This document shows positions 1 through 6,373 of a stretch of 6,373 nt of DNA, in pieces. A program made the position numbers and the translations under genes. The notes beneath the pieces are model-generated. The model had not been told where the DNA came from, did no database searches, and saw nothing but the letters and a program-made list of their open reading frames with translations. The stretch's first letter is position 1. Each line of letters begins with the position of its first letter. Source of the stretch: an uncultured bacterium (GTDB lineage Bacteria; Cyanobacteriota; Vampirovibrionia; Gastranaerophilales; Gastranaerophilaceae); the NCBI GenBank assembly GCA_945833895.1, contig CAMAGQ010000096.1, positions 1-6,373 on the forward strand. The letters run 5' to 3'.

Positions 1-11
1 ATTTTGCATAT

Positions 12-22
12 TATAATATAAT
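12..22 (+). promoter_or_regulatory. Putative -10 elements (two overlapping TATAAT) ahead of the AsmA-like gene
   Basis: Two perfect TATAAT hexamers overlap by one base, at 12-17 and 17-22. A sigma-70-type -10 here would start transcription at about 24-30, leaving a leader of only about 2-8 bases before the ATG at 32. The matching -35 would fall before the window, so it cannot be checked. The stretch is generally AT-rich, which makes chance TATAAT matches easy; hence the modest confidence. Confidence 0.35.
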
Positions 23-31
23 AAGTACAAT

Positions 32-3000
32 ATGAGTAAAAAGCGGAAAATTGTAACAGTTTTAAGTGTAATCGTGATTTCCTGCGGTTTATATACGTGG
101 GGAATTCCCGCTGTTGTGAATATCAAGGCTCATAAGTCGCAAATCGAAAATCTTATCTATAAAAATACAAAATTCAAAGTTGATATCGGTTCGCCCGAGT
201 TGTCAATGGGAATGTTTCCTTCCGTGTGGATTAAATCAGATAACGTTTCCGTTTTGAATGACGACGGTTCAAAAGCCGTATCAATAGACAGCCCTAAAGT
301 TCAAATAAAATTACTTCCGCTCATAAAAAAGAAAATCGAAGTTTCTAATTTCTCGGCGAAAAGAGAAGAAGTTTTTCTTGAGTTTACAAAAGATTCACAG
401 TTTAAACTCGGTCAATATCTTTTAAAACTTCCTGAAAAGAAAGGCGAGTTTGAACTTTCAAAGATGAATTTGGAACTTGGCGAATATAACATTTATCTTG
501 ACGATTTAAAATACAACCAAAAGATTAAATATAGCGGCAAGTATCTCAAAAATGTTCAATATATCGCAAATAAGCATGCAAGTTTTTCGACGGACAGCAT
601 CTTATATGTCGGCGATACTCAAACCGATATAATGGCTGATATTGACGTGGATTTGCCTGTAAACAGACTTAGTGAAGATAAGTTGAAAATTATTGCTAAA
701 GTCGACGATTTTAACCTTGCTTCCCTTTCTCACTATGTTAATGTTTTGAGTAAGGGTAAAATTACTGATATCGGCGGTATTGTAAGTTTGAATGCCTATA
801 CTAAAAAAGATAAGTTCGGGCATAAAAATATTAAAACCGCATTGAGTTTTAATGACTTGAAAATCCTTGGGAAAGACGATGTTTCATCTATAATTTATCC
901 CGGAAATCTTAGTGCAAATATAAACTTCGGAACAATAAAAAACGGTATTAATTTTAAAAATACCACAATAGAAAGTGATAAAATCCACGCAAAACTTGAC
1001 GGTAAAATTTATAACCTTGGGAAAGAAAAACCTGCATACAATTTGACCGCAAAGGTTGATAATACACGTCTTGAAGATGTTGTATTGCTGCTTCCGTGGA
1101 CAAAAGATTTGCCGAAAGAATTTAATTTCTATAAACTGAAAAAGTACAAATTTTACGGACGCGGCGACGGAGAACTTACTTTTGTCGGACAAGGTGTTCG
1201 TCCAAAAGTAACGGGAAAAGTAAAATTACGTGATGCCTATTTAATTCATCCGATGAAAGGTGCAAATGCAAACGCTTCAATTGATTTGAACTTTAAAGGG
1301 GAAAAAATGTATATTGATGTTCACGTTCCTGCGACGAACAATCAATATGTTGACGTAAACGGAAAGGTTCTCATTGACGGTTCAAAATATTCTGAGTTAG
1401 AGATAAAAAGTTCTGACTCAGTGTTACTTGCTCCTGCACAAGAAATTTTAAATCCTTTGCACGAAATTTTAAATTTCCAAATTGGACCTGTTCCAATGAT
1501 GAAAATTTCGGGGCTTGGAAGTATTGATATGCGTTCTGCAGGTAAAAAGGTTGATCCGCACTTGTGGGGAATTATAAAATTCAGAGATGCCTCAGCCTCA
1601 TTCATTGATGTTCATAATCTTAACTTATATAACGGTTCGGGTGAAGTTAAATTTGACGACAAAAAAGTTACCTTCAAAACATACTCTGCAACCATAAACA
1701 ACAGACCTACAGAAATCTACGGCGATTGTGTGGTTCTTGGCAAGTTGAATGTCTATGTGAAATCTAAAGGTCAGGATATTAAAAAACTCATCAAAACTAT
1801 CCACACTTCACCGATACTTGTTGATGTTCAAAAAGTTGTTAAGCCGTTCACTAATCCTGAAGGTTTAGCGGACGTATTTTTGCATATATACGGTACTGTT
1901 GATAAGCAGGCCGAAGAAGTTGTCTTTAACGAAGATTTATTTTCTAAAGGCTCTATAACTCTGCATAACTCTAAAACGACTTTGCAAGATACATTTTTGC
2001 CGTTTACAAACGTAAACGGAACGGTAAATTTTGACCAATATGATTCGGATTATGATGTTACGGGGTTTGTACGTAATTCAAAAATTCACGTCTGGGGTAC
2101 GGGTTCTAATTCCGAAATAGACCTCAACGCAAAATCTGACAAGTTTAAACTTGCAGATGTGTTTGATTTGCTTCATCCTGATCAGGTGCTGCCATACAAA
2201 AAGGAAATCGGGAACTTGTATGCAAATTGTACCGGAAGTTACAAGGGTATCGCTGATGCTGATAATATCGACTATAACAAAATCAAAGTTAACGGGAAAT
2301 TTTTGTCTAATATGTCAAGTTCTAACCCAATCAAACTGGACGGCGGAACTTTCAATATTGCAAACGGTTTCTTGAAAACCTCAAAACTCAACGGTTTATT
2401 CAACGAAAATCCGTTCACGTTAACCCTTTCAATGAAAGACCTTGATAAAGAAGATGTAAGTATTGCGGATTCTGTTTTCAATTTCAAAAACTTTGATATA
2501 AGTTCGATAAATTCTATCAAAAATCAAATCACTTTGCCGAAAGATTTGGCAACTCAAGTTGATAATATTACAAATATCTCAGGAAAAGTCGATATTTCAG
2601 GCAGAATAAAAGACAACAAAATGTCAGCCGATACTGTTTTGGGTGATATTTCATTCATTTATAAACCGTTTGATACATTGGTTAAAGTTCGCAGCGGGAA
2701 AGCAAATCTCAGAGGTGAAACTTTATACCTTGATAAAGTTACGGCACGCGTAAGTTCAATGCCTGTATTTATGAACGGCAAAATTTCTAATGTATATTCT
2801 GCTAATCCGAATGTTAACTTGTCACTCAGTGCAAAATTAACGCAGATATTCTTTGACAGATTTTTTAACTCAAAATCAGTTTATCCGATAAAAGCAAAAG
2901 GTGATATTAATTTATACTCAAAATTAAGCGGTTCTTTAAACGCACTTAACGCAAAAACTAAATTAAGTCTGGGTGAAAATGCTTCCTTATATTACATGGG

Positions 3001-4540
3001 GGCTACAATTGCAGGTGCTCCGACAGGGAATTTTAACTCCGAAGAAATGACGACTAATCCAGTAAATATACTTTCAGACGTTATTCATTATCCTGACAGA
3101 GTTAAGGTTAATTCTTTGAATTACAACCAATTGATTACGTCACAAAATAAAAAAGTTTCTACACAAAATCTGTTGAATGCGTCAGGCGAAATTTTGCTTC
3201 TTGATAACGGAGTTGTCGGGTTTAAGAATTTCAAAGTTAAGACCGAACATCCTACAAACGCAAGAATATTTAATGTTTTATTCAAAAAACCGACAATTAA
3301 GCAGGGTGTTTTCACAACGGATATTACTCTCAACGGAACATCTTACGCACCTTATGCTCTCGGCTATTTGAATATTAACAGTATTGATATTCCTGTTCTT
3401 GATTCAACGGTCAGAGATGTTAATATAGATTTCAAAAAAGATTTTATTAATATTACGACAAAAGCGGTTGTCTTAACAAACGATATCTTAATGAATGCGA
3501 AAATCGTTAACAAACCGTCAAAACCTGTTGAAATCGAAGATTTGAAGATTACAATGGATGAATTGAATCTGAATGTTATATCGCAAGCCTTGAATGATAT
3601 TGATGTTGATAACACTCATAACAACAACCCTATGCAGTACCCAGAAAAGGAATTACTGCCTGAAGATAGTGTAATTATTAAAAACGCACTGGTCAAAGCT
3701 GATTACATTTTGATTAAAAAAGCAATAGCATCAGAATTTAATTCACACTTTACGCTTGATAAAAATCAGGTGCTAAATATTGATGATTACAGGTTTAAAC
3801 TGGCAAACGGAACAGTTAGCGGAAATATTTCTTATGACCTGAAAAACCTTGACGGTAAGGCAAACATGCAGGTAAAAGATGCGGATGCTCAGATTATCAG
3901 CGAGAAATTCTTTGACATGCCCGGGCAAATGTACGGTTCAGTAACAGGTGATATGTCACTTTCCTGGAATGGAATATCAAGCGTTGATTGTGTTAAAACT
4001 CTTTCAGGTGAAGGCTCGTTTAATGTCACTGACGGTAAAATGCCGAAACTTGGCTCTCTTGAATACTTATTAAAAGCAGGAAACCTCATAACAGGCGGTG
4101 TTACGGGACTTTCTATCAACGGTATTATTGATTTGATTACTCCGTTAAAAACAGGTAACTTCAAAAGTATAAGTGGTAATGTTCACGTCAAAGACGGTAT
4201 TGCTGACGATATCAATGTATATTCAAGCGGGCAGGACTTGAACATGTATTTGACAGGTAGTTACAACATTGCAACTCTTGTTGCTGATATGGAAGTCTAC
4301 GGAAGTCTTTCAAAAAACCTCTCTACCCTCACGGGTAAAATAACTAATTCGTCTTTGAATACCTTACTTAACACAATTCCGGGGATTAAGATTAATGAAA
4401 TCAAACCAAGTTCGACAAGTAATATAAACAAAATCCCGAACTTTAACAAAAATAATACTTTGCGTGTGTTTAGAGCCGAAATCTTTGGTGATATCAACGG
4501 AAGCAACTACGTTAAAAGTTTCCGCTGGATTAAAGATTAA
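32..4540 (+). CDS. Large AsmA/TamB-like envelope protein (1502 aa)
   Basis: Member of the AsmA-like superfamily (AsmA, TamB, YhdP, YdbH). These are membrane-anchored, beta-rich proteins spanning the periplasm, implicated in moving phospholipids to the outer membrane or in outer-membrane assembly. Seen: a basic N-terminus (KKRK) and one hydrophobic segment at residues 7-29. Next comes an AsmA-type N-terminal region (about 30-130) with the family pattern: short helix, 'FPSVWIKSDNVSV', then 'VQIKLLPLIKKKIEVSNF'. The long middle has no predicted membrane segment and contains diverged beta modules (near 391-447, 508-567, 637-691, 871-918). The C-terminus (about 1210-1502) resembles the AsmA C-terminal domain: 'LSGEGSFNVTDGKMPKLG' from residue 1324, then 'GNFKSISGNVHVKDGIADD' from 1375. 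The start at 32 is chosen because it includes the membrane segment; the next methionine (residue 59) would lose it. No Shine-Dalgarno site precedes it. C18 lies in a relaxed lipobox (V-I-S-C), so it could instead be a lipoprotein. The gene is intact; its exact subfamily is uncertain. Confidence 0.85.
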   Translation: MSKKRKIVTVLSVIVISCGLYTWGIPAVVNIKAHKSQIENLIYKNTKFKVDIGSPELSMGMFPSVWIKSDNVSVLNDDGSKAVSIDSPKVQIKLLPLIKKKIEVSNFSAKREEVFLEFTKDSQFKLGQYLLKLPEKKGEFELSKMNLELGEYNIYLDDLKYNQKIKYSGKYLKNVQYIANKHASFSTDSILYVGDTQTDIMADIDVDLPVNRLSEDKLKIIAKVDDFNLASLSHYVNVLSKGKITDIGGIVSLNAYTKKDKFGHKNIKTALSFNDLKILGKDDVSSIIYPGNLSANINFGTIKNGINFKNTTIESDKIHAKLDGKIYNLGKEKPAYNLTAKVDNTRLEDVVLLLPWTKDLPKEFNFYKLKKYKFYGRGDGELTFVGQGVRPKVTGKVKLRDAYLIHPMKGANANASIDLNFKGEKMYIDVHVPATNNQYVDVNGKVLIDGSKYSELEIKSSDSVLLAPAQEILNPLHEILNFQIGPVPMMKISGLGSIDMRSAGKKVDPHLWGIIKFRDASASFIDVHNLNLYNGSGEVKFDDKKVTFKTYSATINNRPTEIYGDCVVLGKLNVYVKSKGQDIKKLIKTIHTSPILVDVQKVVKPFTNPEGLADVFLHIYGTVDKQAEEVVFNEDLFSKGSITLHNSKTTLQDTFLPFTNVNGTVNFDQYDSDYDVTGFVRNSKIHVWGTGSNSEIDLNAKSDKFKLADVFDLLHPDQVLPYKKEIGNLYANCTGSYKGIADADNIDYNKIKVNGKFLSNMSSSNPIKLDGGTFNIANGFLKTSKLNGLFNENPFTLTLSMKDLDKEDVSIADSVFNFKNFDISSINSIKNQITLPKDLATQVDNITNISGKVDISGRIKDNKMSADTVLGDISFIYKPFDTLVKVRSGKANLRGETLYLDKVTARVSSMPVFMNGKISNVYSANPNVNLSLSAKLTQIFFDRFFNSKSVYPIKAKGDINLYSKLSGSLNALNAKTKLSLGENASLYYMGATIAGAPTGNFNSEEMTTNPVNILSDVIHYPDRVKVNSLNYNQLITSQNKKVSTQNLLNASGEILLLDNGVVGFKNFKVKTEHPTNARIFNVLFKKPTIKQGVFTTDITLNGTSYAPYALGYLNINSIDIPVLDSTVRDVNIDFKKDFINITTKAVVLTNDILMNAKIVNKPSKPVEIEDLKITMDELNLNVISQALNDIDVDNTHNNNPMQYPEKELLPEDSVIIKNALVKADYILIKKAIASEFNSHFTLDKNQVLNIDDYRFKLANGTVSGNISYDLKNLDGKANMQVKDADAQIISEKFFDMPGQMYGSVTGDMSLSWNGISSVDCVKTLSGEGSFNVTDGKMPKLGSLEYLLKAGNLITGGVTGLSINGIIDLITPLKTGNFKSISGNVHVKDGIADDINVYSSGQDLNMYLTGSYNIATLVADMEVYGSLSKNLSTLTGKITNSSLNTLLNTIPGIKINEIKPSSTSNINKIPNFNKNNTLRVFRAEIFGDINGSNYVKSFRWIKD

Positions 4541-4560
4541 GCGGCATATAAATATATATT

Positions 4561-4605
4561 CAAGCAGAGTAAACCTCCTGTCTATGGTGTTGCTTGCGGG
4601 TTTTT
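4561..4605 (+). terminator. Putative transcription terminator / structured convergent intergenic element
   Basis: CAAGCA at 4561-4566 pairs with TGCTTG at 4591-4596, extendable by one G-T pair (4567 with 4590). A small inner ACC/GGT stem (4573-4575 with 4586-4588) could form within it. A run of five T lies at 4601-4605, four bases past the outer stem. A competing stem pairs AAACCT (4571-4576) with GGGTTT (4598-4603). The site lies 20 bases after the AsmA-like stop codon and 9 bases before the last codon of the opposing gene, where a terminator for either direction is expected. The stems are short and loops long, so termination is plausible but not assured. The - strand copy ends in an A/T-mixed tail rather than a clean T run. 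Confidence 0.4.
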
Positions 4606-4614
4606 AGGGAACTC

Positions 4615-5997
4615 CTATCCTAAATATTTTTGCAAAGCATCGTGATTAAAGACTTCAACGCTGTTTTCCGAGTGGATGAAAATCATGCTTGTGATGATTT
4701 CTTTCAGTGTGTCAAAGTCAGAAAATGACATTTTTTTCCTCAAGTCTTCCATGTTATTTGCGAGAAATTCCATGATAATAATTTTGTCGTTAAATACAAG
4801 ACTTGAAAAATAATCAAAAAATTCTTTTGAATTGATGCTTTCAAGATAAATTATGTCAGGGTTTTGAAATCCGATAAACCTTGCCGCTTTATCCATATTA
4901 AAGCCGACATTTTCGTTAAATTCACATTGGTTAACTCCTTCAAGTTCGTATTTTGAGATACTTTCAAGGGTCATAATGTTTTTATACTTAGATTTTGCCG
5001 CCTCAAGTAATAACGAATAAATTACGTGAGTTTTTCCGCTTAAGGATGAACCGCAAACCAAAATTATCCCCGGTTTTTCCAGTGATTGTCTTACTTCTGT
5101 CAGTTCAGCTTTTGAATTTATAATCTTATCCAACGGTTTAGGCGGTTTGTATATTTTTAAGAAAATTCTTTCGCCCATAATTGTCGGGAATGTAGAAACG
5201 CTTGCCAGAACAATTATATCGTCAACTTTAAAGCAGACTTTTCCTAACTGCGGAACTTCCGATACAGAAGGGTCAAGTTCTGACAGAACCTTTAACTTTG
5301 CAATGAACAACGAAACAAGAGTTGACGGAATACAGCCTTTGCCCATTAACTCACCGTGTTTTTTGAAGTTAACCCCAAGCCCTTCGTCATCTCCCTGGAA
5401 AGTTACTTCGTGAATACCTTCAAGGATTGCCTGTTTTAAGATTGCACGGATAATTTTTTGAATATGTTCATCGCTCAAATCTTCTTTATGCAGTTCATCC
5501 TGCCAGTTGTAGCCTGAATTTGCTTCGGTTGAGATGTTTCCGACATTAACGTCATTTTTGTAGTAATCGTCAATCGCTTTTAATATGCTTTCTTCAGAGG
5601 CTAGAACAGGGTCGATTTCACACTCTGCGGATTCCATAATCTTGTCGATTGCAAATAAATCCCTTGGGTCAGCCATTGCAACTGTCAAAGTGTTTTCAAT
5701 CTTGAACAGCGGAATAATTTTGTATCTTCTTGCATCCGAAAAATTGATATATTTTAAACATCTTGTATCAGGTTCGTAATCTTCAAGATTTACAAACGGA
5801 GTATGGAGTTTTGATTCCAAAAACTTAATCAACTGTTCTTCTGTCAAAAATCCCGAATTGATTAAAGCCTGACCGATATTTATATTCTGAGCATTGGCAA
5901 TTTCTTCCGCTTGTTCAACTATTTCGTATTGAACAAGTCCTTCTCTAACCAAATCGTATTTCAATGTTTCAAGTGTTTTGTTTGTTATGATATTCAT
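4615..5997 (-). CDS. Degenerate GspE/PilB-like ATPase family protein (460 aa)
   Basis: Has the domain order of type II secretion/type IV pilus assembly ATPases. An N-terminal GspE/MshE-type domain (about 1-145) includes 'IGQALINSGFLTEEQL' and the typical 'YKIIPLFKIENTLTVAMADP'. An acidic linker (about 146-172) leads to the N2 domain (about 173-285, with 'SVSTFPTIMGERIFLKIY' for the usual 'VSTLPTxxGExxxxRIL') and the nucleotide-binding domain (about 300-450). Walker A is perfect (G316-SSLSGKT-323, bases 5052-5029). Other catalytic parts are eroded. The Asp box reads ESISK (345-349) for EDPVE; Walker B reads PDIIYLESI (380-388), with serine at the usual glutamate position; and the His box (405-414) has no histidine. 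QDGR is QLGK (250-253), and no tetracysteine zinc motif is seen. The protein ends soon after the His-box region, shorter than usual (over 500 aa). ATG at 5997 is chosen because it is one base after the upstream stop; an in-frame ATG at 6033 would add 12 residues overlapping that gene. A regulatory nucleotide-binding role is inferred; it is unlikely to be the main pilus motor. Confidence 0.82.
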   Translation of the reverse strand: MNIITNKTLETLKYDLVREGLVQYEIVEQAEEIANAQNINIGQALINSGFLTEEQLIKFLESKLHTPFVNLEDYEPDTRCLKYINFSDARRYKIIPLFKIENTLTVAMADPRDLFAIDKIMESAECEIDPVLASEESILKAIDDYYKNDVNVGNISTEANSGYNWQDELHKEDLSDEHIQKIIRAILKQAILEGIHEVTFQGDDEGLGVNFKKHGELMGKGCIPSTLVSLFIAKLKVLSELDPSVSEVPQLGKVCFKVDDIIVLASVSTFPTIMGERIFLKIYKPPKPLDKIINSKAELTEVRQSLEKPGIILVCGSSLSGKTHVIYSLLLEAAKSKYKNIMTLESISKYELEGVNQCEFNENVGFNMDKAARFIGFQNPDIIYLESINSKEFFDYFSSLVFNDKIIIMEFLANNMEDLRKKMSFSDFDTLKEIITSMIFIHSENSVEVFNHDALQKYLG

Positions 5998-6001
5998 GCT
6001 A
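5995..6001 (-). promoter_or_regulatory. Translational coupling junction (TAG-C-ATG) between receiver and PilB-like genes
   Basis: Read on the - strand, the receiver stop codon TAG (6001-5999), a single C (5998) and the ATG of the PilB-like gene (5997-5995) are contiguous. Only weak purine stretches (GGAAACAGAAAG, 6016-6005) precede the ATG and there is no clear AGGAGG. This favours re-initiation by ribosomes finishing the receiver gene and decides the start over the in-frame ATG at 6033. Confidence 0.6.
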
Positions 6002-6373
6002 CTTGCTTTCTGTTTCCAAATATTTCTGAACAATCTTTACAACTTCATCAAGGTCGAACGGTTTTGTAATATATTCATCAGCACCGGTTTCTTCGCCTAT
6101 TAATTTGTCCTCTTCCTGAGAACGGGCAGTAACCATCAATATCGGAATGTTTTTGTATTTAGCATCAAATTTTAACAAGCGGCTGATTTTATATCCGTTA
6201 ATCCTTGGCATCATGACATCTAAGATTATTAAATCCGGAGAAATTTCACGTGCTAATTTCAGCCCGTCTTCTCCGTTATACGCACAATAGCAGGTATAGC
6301 TGCAATTTTCTAAAACAAATTTTAAACTTTCTACTATATCTTGTTCATCATCAACAATAAGAATTTTTTTCAT
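5999..6373 (-). CDS. Single-domain response regulator (CheY-like receiver, 124 aa)
   Basis: A stand-alone receiver domain of the two-component/chemotaxis type. It would be phosphorylated on aspartate by a histidine kinase and act by protein-protein contact, since no DNA-binding or enzymatic output domain follows. All signature residues are present: acidic pair D8-D9, phosphoacceptor D52 in 'LIILDVMMP', T82 in 'MVTAR', switch aromatic Y101 and K104 in 'DEYITKPF'. Length matches CheY/Spo0F-type proteins. The ATG is the last codon of the window (6373-6371) and 'MKKILIVDDE' is a canonical receiver start, so the gene appears complete, though its ribosome site and promoter lie outside. Its stop TAG is followed after one base by the ATG of the PilB-like gene, implying one transcript and coupled translation. 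The partner kinase is not in the window. Confidence 0.95.
   Translation of the reverse strand: MKKILIVDDEQDIVESLKFVLENCSYTCYCAYNGEDGLKLAREISPDLIILDVMMPRINGYKISRLLKFDAKYKNIPILMVTARSQEEDKLIGEETGADEYITKPFDLDEVVKIVQKYLETESK

Noticed and set aside
602..1192. Open reading frames on the - strand inside the AsmA-like gene (also 1342-1605, 2272-2520, 3121-3615, 3889-4164, 4297-4506)
   Set aside because: Their translations have no recognisable domain, and they lie fully antisense to a clearly real, intact gene; AT-rich coding DNA makes such open frames common.
1392..1421. Inverted repeat CTGAGT/ACTCAG inside the AsmA-like gene
   Set aside because: Only six pairs with an 18-base loop and no T run or other signal, within coding sequence; expected by chance in a gene this long.
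4561..4579. Perfect AGGAGG on the - strand (4579-4574) followed by a TTG at 4563-4561
   Set aside because: The resulting frame is only 8 codons before a TAA and no real start follows at normal spacing; the motif is part of the intergenic hairpin.
5147..5413. Open frame on the + strand antisense to the PilB-like gene
   Set aside because: Low-complexity serine/threonine-rich translation without family resemblance; the opposite strand carries the recognisable domains.
5998..6033. In-frame ATG at 6033 as the start of the PilB-like protein (adds 12 residues)
   Set aside because: It would overlap the receiver gene by 35 bases. The extra residues (MFRNIWKQKASS) are simply the receiver C-terminus read in another frame, while ATG 5997 sits one base after the receiver stop.

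Overview
The window holds three protein genes and almost no non-coding DNA. The DNA is AT-rich (roughly one third G+C by eye). A very large envelope protein on the + strand (32-4540) converges on a two-gene operon on the - strand (reading 6373 down to 4615). The two sets are separated by 74 bases. I see no tRNA, rRNA, CRISPR array, insertion sequence or integration mark.

Layout. Bases 1-31 hold two overlapping TATAAT hexamers just ahead of the first ATG. Bases 32-4540 encode a 1502-residue AsmA/TamB-like protein. It has an N-terminal membrane anchor (or lipoprotein signal), several diverged beta-rich repeat modules, and a recognisable AsmA-type C-terminal domain. Bases 4541-4614 are a small convergent intergenic region with two interleaved inverted repeats and a T run. 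On the - strand, a single-domain CheY-like response regulator (6373-5999) is followed after one base by a 460-residue protein (5997-4615). That protein has the architecture of the GspE/PilB secretion and type IV pilus ATPases, but most of its catalytic motifs are eroded.

Organism. An AsmA-family protein implies a diderm bacterium with an outer membrane. AT-rich DNA, absence of obvious Shine-Dalgarno sites, and a PilB-like protein paired with a receiver would fit gut Vampirovibrionia/Melainabacteria (Gastranaerophilales) or a similar uncultured diderm lineage. This is an inference from overall style, not a marker-gene assignment.

How the genes may work together. The receiver and the PilB-like protein are almost certainly co-transcribed and translationally coupled, so a signalling link between a phosphorylated receiver and a nucleotide-binding regulator is the natural hypothesis. 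The AsmA-like gene is a separate convergent unit and need not be functionally related. The most interesting element is the degenerate ATPase. It keeps a perfect Walker A loop but lacks the catalytic glutamate, His box, arginine fingers and C-terminal zinc region. It looks like a pseudo-ATPase turned regulator rather than a motor.
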